Below the pieces are notes generated by a model. That model did no database searches. It saw only the letters and a list, made by a program, of their open reading frames with translations, and was not told the origin of the DNA. DNA of 64,000 bases from Dipteris shenzhenensis (taxonomy: Eukaryota > Polypodiophyta > Polypodiopsida > Gleicheniales), in assembly GCA_047967505.1 (NCBI GenBank), contig CM106538.1; one strand, written 5' to 3'. The first letter of the stretch is position 1. Each line of letters begins with the position of its first letter. The translations under genes were made by a program, and so were the position numbers. Positions 10,390-20,145 of this stretch are shown here, piece after piece.

Positions 10390-11545
10390 TAGTGGACTAC
10401 CTAGTATCATAGTCTCCAGCCCAATGTGAATCACTGTAAGCATGCATCTGCAAGTCACCCCCCGGGAAACATCAAGCCATAAGACTTTGTGCCTTGCAAA
10501 TAACGGAAGATGCGTTTTACAACCTCCCAATGTGTATGGGCTGTGCATATACCTGCTCACCTGAGATACTGCATACTGAATATCGGGCCTTGTATTGCAC
10601 AAATAGATGAGGCATCCAACAGCCTGGCTGTAAAGTGTGACATCGACTGATTCACCTGCATCATACGTAGTAAGCTTCAGCCCCGGCTACATGGGAGTGG
10701 CTATAGGCTTACAATCATGCATGTTAAACCTATCCAAGAGCTTTTGCACATACTTGGATTGAGACATAACAATGCCACACTTGTCTTGTATAAACTGAAT
10801 CCCCAAACATGCCCAAATCTGTCATGTCAAATTCAGCTTTCAACTCAGCTTTGAAATCTACAATTATTTCCTCATTTGACGCTATCAGCAACATGTCATC
10901 TAAAAATATCCCCCCCATCCTTCTTGATGTAGAGGGTGCTTTCCGTGGGACTATTATGTAGCCCCTTACTTGCCAGGAATGCACCAATTTTGGCATATCA
11001 TGTACATGGGGCTTGTTTCATCCCATATAAAGCTTTATTCAGCTTGCAAACTTGAAGTGCATTGCTAGAAAGTTCAAATCCAGAAGGTTATTTCACATAA
11101 ACCTCTACAAATCCCCATTAAGGAAAGCTGTTTTTATGTCCAACTGATGGACATTCCAAACAAAATTTGCAGCCATGGCAATAACTAACCTTATGGTGAT
11201 CATTCGGGATGTAGGAGCAAAAGTCTCCTCATAATCTAAGCTCTTCTTCTGTGCATAGCCTTTGGCAACCAGCCTTGCCTTGTACCTATCAATGGACCCA
11301 TCTGGCTTCCTTTTCACTTTGAAAACCCATTTGGTACCAATGGCATGCTTCCCAAGTGGCAAGTCCACAAAATCCAATGGACTGCAATTCATTGTGCATG
11401 GCATGTATCCAATGCACATTATCCTTGCTTCTTCAAAAGAGTCAGGCTCTTCTTCATCAAGAAGAGTACCTGCATAAGCTGTCTCAACAGAAAGAGCCCC
11501 CCCTGCGTGCCTTACTACAAGTCCTGCCAGGCAAATGTGCATCAA
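10390..11545 (-). pseudogene. Copia reverse transcriptase (several breaks)
   Basis: The first block (11545-11105) has IGTKWVFKVKRKPDG, YKARLVAKGYAQ, FAPTSRMITIRLVIAMAA and the end block DIKTAFLNGDL. After a disturbed stretch, 10996-10730 has the active-site box as FLDDMLLIAS (YVDDM in most relatives), then DMTDLG. The 10602-10345 segment has RPDIQYAVSQVSRYM. At least three frame changes and a probable small loss near 11050-11100 prevent a single product. Confidence 0.9.
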
Positions 11546-12070
11546 GCCTACTCTCCCTGAGGGTCTGTAGCAACCAATTCAGAACTGTTTTGGCTGCATG
11601 TATCTCTTGAATCTCTTGCCTGACAACTTCATCCACACCCTGTGGAGGTACAAAATCAGCACGTGGCTGAATCGGGGCATGTGGATCGGGAGGAGGTTGC
11701 TGTAAATTCTGATTTTCAGCATGAGCCTCAGCTGGGGAACCAAATGCTATAGGAAGCATCCCCTTGAAAACATCATCTGAAGAAGCTGGAATAGTAAATT
11801 CAGCATGTGTATGTGCTGAATTCTCTGAAAAAATAACATCTCTACTCACAAAAATCTTGCGAGAAGCAGGATTGTAGAGACGATAGCCTTTGCTTTGTGT
11901 ACTATACCCAACAAAAATACACTATTGCCTTATCTGACAACTTATGTCGAAACTCCACAGGCATGTGGGGATATGCAACATAACCAAAACTCTGAAGTGA
12001 CCCACTGAAGGCTTTCTCCCATGCCATGCCTCATCGGAAGTGATTGTCTTCAAAGCCTTTGTGGAAGCCC
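11484..12070 (-). pseudogene. Copia integrase C-terminus and linker remnant
   Basis: Positions 12000-11860 read, across frames, blocks like FGYVAYPHMPVEFR, KLSDKA and KGYRLYNPASRKIFVSRDV, the C-terminal part of copia integrase before the linker to RT. The linker (11849-11484) is Pro/Gln-rich and contains IQPRADFVPP. The HHCC zinc region and D-D-E core are absent. Confidence 0.75.
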
Positions 12071-12073
12071 GAT

Positions 12074-12577
12074 TCAAAACATAATTTGCACACTATCAAA
12101 ATACCAAGTGTTCAGTGTCTCATTGACACTAAGAGAGCATGCATCCTTTGAAGTGTCATAACTGCAAGTCAAGAAAGCATATGGGTCATCCTGAAGAGTG
12201 GCTGTAGTATCTGAACTATCCACTGGAATATCTGAAATGCAAGACAAAGGCATAGTGCTCTTCCACAAAGTTGGCTATAACATCCCCTCCATCATGTGCA
12301 TTAGGAGCTAATGCATTGAGATAGCCATACCTGAATCCCTTTTATTTTCTTTAGCTATGCGCTTCTTGCATTCACCAATGTAATGACCTGGCTTCTTGCA
12401 ATAGTGACAAAGGTGCTTCTTCTTAGGCTTATCTGCATCTCCTTTAGCCTTATAAGAGGGCTGTCCTGAATCAGCTTTATGCTGATGTGCAGGCTGATTG
12501 GAATGTTGCTTTTGCTGCCCTTTTCCTTTGGGCTTGAACTTAGAAAGCATGGCATGCTCACCAGCCCGTGTTGCCAT
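12074..12577 (-). pseudogene. Copia CCHC zinc knuckle and protease start
   Basis: The knuckle CHYCKKPGHYIGEC (CX2CX4HX4C) is preceded by a Lys/Gln-rich segment. Further on, the frame reaches TWYFDS, the start of the protease active site (normally W-x-DSG-A). The Gly-Ala half is missing, and the reading passes at once into integrase C-terminal sequence. This is the left edge of the internal deletion. Confidence 0.8.
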
Positions 12578-13375
12578 ATTTCTTCTTGTCTACTCTTCCT
12601 GCAACAGAAGTCCTACCAACTCGTGAAAAGAGAGAGGATTGCTGCCCCCCCCCCCCCCCAGTGACAAATTCAGCGAGGTGTGGAAACCAAGATAAGACTC
12701 GGGAAGAGAATTCAAAGTGGTGGAAATCATCTCTGAATCCGGAATAACTTCATCTATATTCAGCAGTTGTTCCCTCAAATCCTAAAGTTTTGTGAGGTGA
12801 GCATTCATGGAATCTCCCTCATCGATATGCGTATAAGATAGCTCTCTCTTCAGGAAGGAAACTCTGGCATCATTTCTTGCTGCAAACATGCTCTCTAAAA
12901 TCTCCCAAGCTGCTTTTGAGGGCTATCCCAAATCAGCTTTATGCTGATGTGCGAGCTGGTTGGCATGTTGCTTTTGCTGCCCTTTTCCTTTGGGCTTGAA
13001 CTTAGAAAGCATGGCATGCTCGCCAGCCCGTGTTGCCATATTTCTTCTTGTTTGCTCTTCCTGCAACAAAAGTCTTACCAACTCGTGAAAAGAGAGAGTA
13101 TTGTTGCCCCCCCTAAGTGACAAATCAGCGAGGTGTGGAAACCGAGATAAGACTCGGGAAGAAAATTCAGAGTGGTGGTACTCATCTCTGAATCCGGAAT
13201 AACTTCATCTATAGTCAATAACTGTTCCCTCAAATCCTGAAGTTTTGTGAGGTGAGCATTCATGGAATCTCCCTAATCCATATGCGTATGAGATAGCTCT
13301 CTCTTCAGGAAGGAAACTCTGGCATCATTTGTTGCTGCAAACATGCTCTCTAAAATCTCCCAAGCTGCTTTTGAG
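12466..13375 (-). repeat. Tandem duplication inside copia gag, about 455-462 bp
   Basis: ATCAGCTTTATGCTGATGTG occurs at 12470 and 12932, and TGCTTTTGAG at 12911 and 13366, with close similarity between. The duplicated unit covers the C-terminal half of gag up to the knuckle linker. The left copy contains a run of 15 C (12645-12659) where the right copy has CCCCCC, which shifts its frame. Confidence 0.9.
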
Positions 13376-13721
13376 GTCTTGCATGACCGAATGTGAGGAA
13401 TAATGAACATCTTGACAGAAAGAAAAATCACAGAAAGAGCTTGTGCATCCCTAGAATCCCATCTTTCCTGCTCTGTTGTGGGAGCCACTGGAGTAGCAGC
13501 TACTCCAATTACTTGTGTTGCATTTTGACCTCTACCTCTGCCTACAACTGTAGGAGTGACAAGTGTAGCCACAGATTCCCATCTCCATTGACATAATCCC
13601 AGAGATGTTTGCCAACCAAGATGTTGCGAACCATAAAACTCCACAAGGAGTAGTTGGTGCCATCCAACTTATCCTCCTGTGTGAGGACTCCAAACACCTC
13701 ATTGGGGTTCTTCCGAGCCAT
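12590..13721 (-). pseudogene. Copia gag, broken
   Basis: The ATG at 13721 starts ARKNPNEVFG, then KLDGTNYSLWSFMVRN and GKHLWDYVNG, the N-terminal block of copia gag. After frame changes near 13580, 13644-13273 gives IIPHIRSCKTSKAAWEIL and LKRELSHTHMD. Next come two copies of LPESYLGFHTSL, typical of the UBN2-type gag domain, because of the internal duplication. Gag would form the cytoplasmic particle. Confidence 0.88.
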
Positions 13722-13850
13722 TTCTGCCAGAAACTCAAAAAAACGCAGCAAACTAGACAAGTAAAATCCCTTCCTGGGATGTAAAATGCAGCACAACCAG
13801 AGTCTACCAAAACATTCTGCCCACAATGACAATTACTGTCACAGCCTATC

Positions 13851-15090
13851 AAAGACTTGAAATGCACCACAATGCTCTGCAATGCCCAAAAATCTGCAAA
13901 GAATATCTGCAAAAAGTGACAAAAGCCTGCAATTTGTGCAATTTGACTCACGCTGAGTCCAAAACTGCTTGCAAATCTCCCAAAATGGTCTTTCAACTGC
14001 CAAATTGCATCCGAATGCCAAAAGCCCCAATTTCTTCAAGGAAATTGCATCCAAAGAGGGCAAATTAACTGAAAGCCCCAAAAATGCCTGAAATTGCAGT
14101 GCAAAACCAAAAGCCCCAATCATTGAGCTGAAATTGAGTGAAATTGTGGCATGTTCACTAGAAGCCTCAAATGTCACCCAAATTCCAAATTGTCCTTCTT
14201 TGGGGCTGTGTGGAGAAAGGTGAAAGTAGCCAAGTGAAAGTTGTCTGAAAGTAATGGAAGAGACAAACGAATGCCCCTAAATGGATGTATTAATTGGAAT
14301 TTTTGATGTCCCATAGACCTGTTGGTATCCCATGAACACTAATAGACTCTCTTTTCTTTTTGTCTTTGCTTTGTTAGCACGGCCCCACTAGGGGCAGGCT
14401 ATAGCAACGAGAAAGATTTGTGTCTAAAGCGGAGATCAGCCATGTGGTTTCTTTTTTCATTGAGCAGGGGAGAGTGGTTGCTGGCATCAGGTCTCCCGAA
14501 AACTTTCAATCTTGGTTTTGCTCTCCTCCCTATCCATCACTCCCTCCCTCTCCCTCTCGCTCCAATCTCCTCTTCCTTATCATCCTCCCTCTCTCCGTTG
14601 GTCTTCATCTTCGCTCGTAACAATCTTTGAGGTAGTATCACCTCAAGTTTTCGAAACCTCATGAATGTCACCTCGACCTAGCATCCAACTTATTCATCGG
14701 TTCCGTTTCCCTTGCTCCGATCCAACTTAAAGATCTTGAGACGATGAACCTTACAATGAGAAAGGGCAAGCGACAAAGGGCAATGCTCTAGGCACACCAT
14801 GCCTCTTCTTATTCTATCCCCTTCTTCCTCTTTTTGATCCGGTCATTCTTACATAGTATGAGAAGGTCACAAGGCAGCTCCCAAGGAGTGCATAAAGCAA
14901 CTCCAATTATTATAAGATACCTACATTATAGTCTGAAAATGAAGATAATAAGCAGTCATACATCAGTTTAAGATTGAGGGTCTTTTGGTTTGGATTTAAA
15001 TTCCTTGATGAGGGCCATGTCCTCAGGACATACTGCCATCTTCCATCCTTTCTAGCAGGCTTGACCTTGGCTAATTCCGACTGAGCTTGA
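13851..15090. other. No recognisable gene
   Basis: The first 350 bp could hold the leader or lost 5' LTR of the copia element, but I find no match to the 3' LTR. A pyrimidine-rich stretch (about 14520-14600) is simple sequence. The frames at 14418-14630 and 15140-14910 show no known similarity. Confidence 0.5.
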
Positions 15091-15445
15091 GTGGCAGCCC
15101 ACCTAGGCTGGTTTCTAGACAGCAAGATGGAGAGGATCATTCTGGATGAAAAGTCTACAGACGTTCGAGGTGGAGCACGCAGGCTCGAGTCTAGAGATAG
15201 CCAACAGATAGGAGAACTACCTTGTGGTAAGATCAGAGGACCACACCATTGGTGGGACTCTAAATCTATCTCTTTTGTATTGTGTCCATAGCTTTGGACG
15301 AAAATATATTATTTTGGTGGTTTCTCTATCTGGTTGGTTCATTGTCTATTGATGAGTCTGCACATCTATTCTATGCACATTAAGTAAAGAAGTTTGTGAT
15401 TCCACACCCCACACGCACACTGTGTTAGCTGTTGGGCATTACTAT
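15091..15445 (+). repeat. R/U5-leader fragment related to the 7-kb LTR element
   Basis: It shares an ordered set of phrases with 7805-8190: CACCTAGGCTGG, AAGTCTACAGA, CTCTTTTGTATTGTGTCC, CATTGTCTA and AAGTAAAGAAGTTT followed by GATTCC. The match is interrupted, and the upstream U3 and TATA region are not found here. It is probably a truncated, diverged member of the same LTR family in the same orientation. Confidence 0.6.
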
Positions 15446-16390
15446 CAGTCTTCCGCTGTGCGTACCCTCTCTTGGGTCATTTCTAACAGCCTTCCTATCC
15501 TAATCTTTAGTGATTGCTGCATTTGGCTTCATGTTCCTTAATCTCAGCTCGAATGTCAATTTGCCTTTGTACCCGCCTCTACAATTGTTTCCTTCGTGAG
15601 GATTTGCACTTCTGTTTGAACACTAATTGGGAGGTGGGAGAAGAGGCCTTGCACGTCTACATTACCTCATCGATTATTGCTTGTGTATTGGGCCCTTCGA
15701 TCACCTGGATTCAGGCCACCAAACATGCCATCTACAACCTTAGCTCTCGTGGTATCTCCTTGCATAGGGAGAGGGTGTCGCAGCTGCAACTATAGAGTAC
15801 ACATTTTGCCGGTTGAAGTCAAGGCTATAGGAGAAGAAGCAAGAAAAGGGGACTTTGAGGATTCATGTTTGCTCCATATTTAACATATTTGAGTGCATCG
15901 CCTAGCTAAGACTAACTCCCTATGTGCACCCCCTAGTTGAGACTACCCCCGAGGTGGGCTGGGGTTTCAACCCTGGGGACACCAACAAAAGGAGTGGAAG
16001 TGAAAGGGGGCTGAATTCAACAACGAACTGAGTGAAGACCTAAGACACGACCTAAGTAGAGCAGACCTAAGCGAACGGATACCCGAGGCGAAGGGAGAGA
16101 CAACCTAAGAGAGAGAGTGGAGCCTGAGAGGCGATGGCTAAAGCAAGTTCTAAGTGGAAGGTCAACGAAAAATTAACGAGGAGCAACGATCAAAGGATCA
16201 AAGACGATGAACTTCAACGGGGAGCACCAATCAGAGGATCATAGGCGACGACCTTTAGCGGGAACGAGGATCAACGACCTTTAGCAAGGACCGACGATCT
16301 TGGAAATGCTAGAGCAAAGTGACGATCAAACGACCTTCAAGATGCGACAACCTTCAACGGAAGAGGAATAGAGAAGGGAGTGAGCGATAA
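15446..16390. other. No gene; degenerate short repeats
   Basis: No coding similarity is visible. From about 16010 to 16370, phrases such as CGACCTTCAACGG, CGATCAAAGGATCAAAG and GACCTTTAGC recur irregularly, suggesting an old short-period repeat. Confidence 0.45.
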
Positions 16391-18582
16391 AGAGAGAGAG
16401 ACACAGAGAGAGAGAGAGAGAGATGCATTAACGCCTGCGGGAGGCCGGCCTCGTAGGCCTATGAGACAAAGTACAAACCAAAAGTAACTCATACAAGCCA
16501 TTGTAGGTTGGCTCACTAAGGCCCTTGCTGAGTGCTAAAGTGCTAAACTAGTACCAGCAAAATATCAAAATAGCATCAAGTGCTCAAAGCTAATGCTCCG
16601 AGTGCATGTCTAGGTTCCATGTATCCCGACACTCTCTGATGAGACACAAAGAGCTCGTATCTGTGTCTGTCGCACTGTCTCTCGAGGTGGCAGAGGGCGT
16701 GGTCTCCCCGATCTCTATATCCGATGGGCTACGTCAAGGGTGACGCCTCGTCTTTGGTGGTCTTTGAGGAGGCCTGAGATACACCAGGGACCTCGATCGT
16801 GTGTGCTTTGGTCACTCTCCACGCCGGCCTGTGCGTCTCTCGTCTGGTTCTCACTACTAACCCATGATGCCCTCATCTCATCTAGCTCCTCCTCCTCCTC
16901 AACCTCCCCTAGAGTTGACTCAGATGCATAGAATTTTTTGACACGTATCTATGCTCAGTCGACCTCAGTATCCTATGGGATCAACCACGGTAGCTCTCTG
17001 GTCTGTCGCACCTGTGTCGTCGCATCTCAATCAAGTAGAGCCCAATGCAAACCTGGTCGAAAAAATGGATCAGCCATGTAAGCGGACCAAAGCCATGCCC
17101 ATCCTGAAAGAGACAGTGGTACCATCTCGGGACTCATAGTAGACTGGATAGACATAGAAAATGCTCCTCTGTCTCGACCTCCCCCATCGTGCATAGTGTA
17201 CATATCCTCAACTCTCAGAGTGTGCCTACAGCTCTCCGTACGTCAAAGGGACGAAACTCGTAACTATCCAATGGCTATCCTCAGTGCATGCGAGAATCTT
17301 CTATCCTGAGGTATTGAGGTCCGATTATGAGACCACTCCGAGATCCTCAAGAAGTGGTCATGGTAGAACTGGATCTTGGTGGGGAGCTCTGGTCTTTCCC
17401 CCAAGCCAGAGACGTATGGAGCTCGAGGAGGTCCAACCATACGATACGATTGATCTCATCTCGTGTGATCAGCTCGGGCGGTGCATCCATGCTATACTAA
17501 AAGGGAGGAAGTTTATCCATCTAAATGCCGTGGCTATCAAACCATGTGGACACTAGTGCATACCATGCCGTATCAATACCGCGCTCTGCTAGTCGTCTAG
17601 ATGACTCTAGTGCTAGTCTCGGTAATATCCACCGGGATAAGGCCCAAACTCTGTGGAGGAATGTCCCTGTCTGAAAGATGGCATCAACTTGGAGAGGAAT
17701 CATGGCGAACTCTCCCGGTATAATCTGATGGGCAACTTAAGGCTTGCTCCGAATCATCATGGATCCCATAGTCACCTATAGTGTGTAGTGTGTAGCCTAT
17801 CAAATCTCTTCCACTATGTCATTGAAAGGTCACTCCCTCATAAAGGTGATGCATACATGGCAGTCGGTCTCACCAGAGTGTCAAAAAGCCAACCCTTTGT
17901 CGGGGGATCCTGGAAGTGCGTGTGAAAGCACTACCTCTCTAGTCGCGCTAGAGCACCCCGTCCTCACATGAGTCGTGCTATAGCTGCATGGGTCATCGTG
18001 AGGACTGACCCTGTGAACATTGCCCCCAAATACGTGTATGACTGCACTATCTCCACTAGCTCACCTCAATAAGTGAAACTATGTCGATGAAGCACTGCTC
18101 GTGAGGTGTTGAAGGATCATAACCTTGGTCTTCCCAAGGTTAACTGTCAAGTCTCTCTTTCTACAGAACACCCCCAAAGCCTCCAGATGTTACTTCAATC
18201 CCTCTGATGAGGATGATATAAGGACTATGTCATTTGCGTACAGCAACATCTGTACCATTAAGTCATTCAGAAATAAACTCTCTCCTCCTAGGCGGTCTAC
18301 AAAGGATGTAATCTCATCGATATATAGCCCCAAAAGAGTCGGTGAAAGGAGGCAACCTTGCTTCACTCTGATAAGGTTCTCAATCCAACCCGATAGACCT
18401 CCTGGGGCACGTATTCTCCCTCTGACGGACTCATATAGGCTCATTACCCCCCAGATCATGACCTCTGGGAGCTGTAACTCCTGTAATCTCCTTATCAAGC
18501 GAGAACATGAAATAGTATCGAAGGCCTTCCGAAAGTCTACAAAGCAAGTGTAGACTTTCTGACATCTCAACTTCGCCTCCTC

Positions 18583-18585
<3 letters not shown>
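16391..18585 (-). mobile_element. LINE copy A, 5'-truncated non-LTR retrotransposon
   Basis: The minus strand starts inside the reverse transcriptase domain at 18585, runs through the rest of ORF2 and a 3' UTR, and ends at 16422 in a (TC)n tail (plus strand GA at 16391-16422). The end is not poly(A). Positions 16423-17340 match copy B at 18617-19395 over its whole length, for example AGTAGAGCCCAATGCA at 17034 and 19082. Stops interrupt ORF2. The 5' truncation is the usual result of incomplete target-primed reverse transcription. Confidence 0.8.
18110..18585 (-). pseudogene. LINE reverse transcriptase fragment (copy A)
   Basis: The frame contains VYTCFVDFRKAFDT, VKQGCLLSPTLLGLYIDEI and the active site LLYANDIVLIS, where the second-position Asp of YADD is Asn. 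After SSSSEGLK a TAA stop interrupts HLEALGVFC and LTVNLGKTKVMIL, which are typical downstream blocks. The altered catalytic Asp and the stop show it is dead. The Ser-Leu repeats before EEAKLRCQK come from the GA tract and are not part of the protein. Confidence 0.9.

Positions 18586-18616
<31 letters not shown>
18586..18616. repeat. (GA)n tract joining the two LINE copies
   Basis: This perfect GA dinucleotide run has copy A's truncated 5' edge on its left and copy B's 3' end on its right. An equivalent run closes copy A at 16391-16422. Confidence 0.9.
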
Positions 18617-18618
<2 letters not shown>

Positions 18619-19400
18619 CTTAATGTCCGCGAGAGGCCTCACGGGCCTCTAGGAAAGAGTACTACGCTAGGACCCTTGCTAGGTACTAAACTATGATGAT
18701 CTGATGAACTCAAGGTGGCTCTCCAGTGAGTGGTAAATATATCTCGACTCTGCGCCTATGGGGCTGTCTCGCACTGTGGTGGGAGGCGCGGTCTCCTCAA
18801 TCTCTGAACCCGCTGAGCTATGTCCAAAGTGATTCCTCGTCTCTGGCGGTTTCCTCTGAAGAAAGCTGTGATAGGCCAAACCTCAATAGAGTGATCCACA
18901 CATCTCTCATATCAACGAGCTGCTTCTCCTCCACTCAGTTGTACCTTGGAGCTGGCTCAAATGCATATAAGTATGTGGCGCATCTCTGTACTCGATCAGC
19001 CTCTGTATCTATATCATGTGATCCGGTCGCCTCGTGCTACTCTCTAATCTGTAGTAGTAGTGTCTCCATGTGCATCTCAAATTAGTAGAGCCCAATGCAG
19101 ACCTGGTCATGGCAATTGATCAGTTGAGAGTGGGCCAAAGCCGCTCACCTCCTGATAGAGATAGAGGTATTGCCCTCGAATCTCCTAGTAGGCTGGGTAG
19201 GCACAAAGAAAATATTCCTCTATCTCAACCCCCCCAATGTGCATAGCATACAAATCCGCTACTCTCTGGGTATACTTACTGCACTTCCCCGTCTCAACCC
19301 TCAGCTGATGGGACAAAACCCGCATTTGTTCAATGGCGATCCTCAGTGCATGTGAGACTCCTCTGTCCTCAAGATACTCGGATCTGATGATGCATGTTAG
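18617..19400 (-). mobile_element. LINE copy B, 3' end only
   Basis: It aligns to the 3' third of copy A: CGCGAGAGGCCTCACGGGCCTC against the equivalent GGCCGGCCTCGTAGGCC near the tail, and ATCCTCAGTGCATG at the far end. Similarity stops at about 19395-19400, which I take as its 5' truncation point. No conserved reverse transcriptase motif is retained. Confidence 0.75.
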
Positions 19401-20094
19401 AGCAAACAAACTTTAATGTCTTGAACATGATTGTTGCACGTCATTGCCGTGCTCATTGATTTCTTATGCAACACTATGCTGGACATTAAACTATTACTTT
19501 TTATATTCCTCCATCCAAAGGGCAAAACAGCATTGCCTTTGCTATAGGTAAACTTAGCCTATATAGCTACATAACAAACAACCATTTACGTGTTTTTTCA
19601 TGCAAGAATTTTGCCTGGGACCGTGCTCTTGCCATAATAGATTTCGCTTCTCAACAACACATGGAGATTGTGATTGAGCAGAATTAAAGAAACAAATGGT
19701 ATGATGAGCCTGGACCAAAATTTCAGTGTTTAATAGTGTCTGAGGACTTACTCCCACTCCATCCCAAATCATGAGATACAAACATCTGAGCGCAGTTATG
19801 CTTACATGTAGAACATTTGGTCATTAATCTTCACAATTACCGGAAAGAATGCTCCAAGACATGGTCAAATTTTCTAGAAACATTGTGAAACCTCTGTAAT
19901 TTAAAAAAGAAAATATATCTTATTGTTATAGCATGCTGTGCTGCATGAGCTAGTAGTACTCCACATAAACATCCACTCAAAAGTTGACAATTACGGGAAC
20001 AGATTAGAAGTCTTCACAACCGTTTAAACTACCTTGCTAAGGATTAATTTCTATTCCCGCTAGCCCGTAAGAATGAATTTACCAAAAGCCTTAC
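19401..20094. other. Spacer 3' of SPP exon 6 (intron 6 side)
   Basis: No exon, repeat or coding similarity is visible. If the SPP gene continues, this is the start of intron 6, which would also contain both LINE copies further left. Confidence 0.5.
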
Positions 20095-20145
20095 CAAAAG
20101 GATTGCACCAATCTTGAAAGAGCCCAACGAAAGCATCTCTATCCC
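20095..20145 (-). CDS. SPP: SPP exon 6
   Basis: A 51-bp exon encoding GIEMLSLGSFKIGAILL lies between acceptor TTTCAG and donor GTAAGG, 4.6 kb from exon 5. It is too short to appear as a long open frame, but the 17 residues match the family directly and the phase is correct. Confidence 0.92.

Larger units (their letters stand above)
9651..13850 (-). mobile_element. Ty1/copia LTR retrotransposon, internally deleted
   Basis: On the minus strand this reads gag (13721 to about 12590), CCHC knuckle (about 12400), a protease start, an integrase C-terminal piece, reverse transcriptase (11545 to 10390) and RNase H (10372-9981), then a polypurine tract and one LTR. RT downstream of integrase is the Ty1/copia order. 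Protease beyond its active-site start and the integrase zinc and catalytic core are missing. The N-terminal part of gag is broken and 455-460 bp of it are duplicated. I found no matching 5' LTR to the right of gag. Confidence 0.88.

Noticed and set aside
14910-15140. Minus-strand frame as a copia or gypsy fragment
   Set aside because: The few charged motifs do not match a known polyprotein block, so no call was made.
15514-15795. 93-codon plus-strand frame
   Set aside because: No known similarity, and the composition is like the flanks. Not annotated as a gene.
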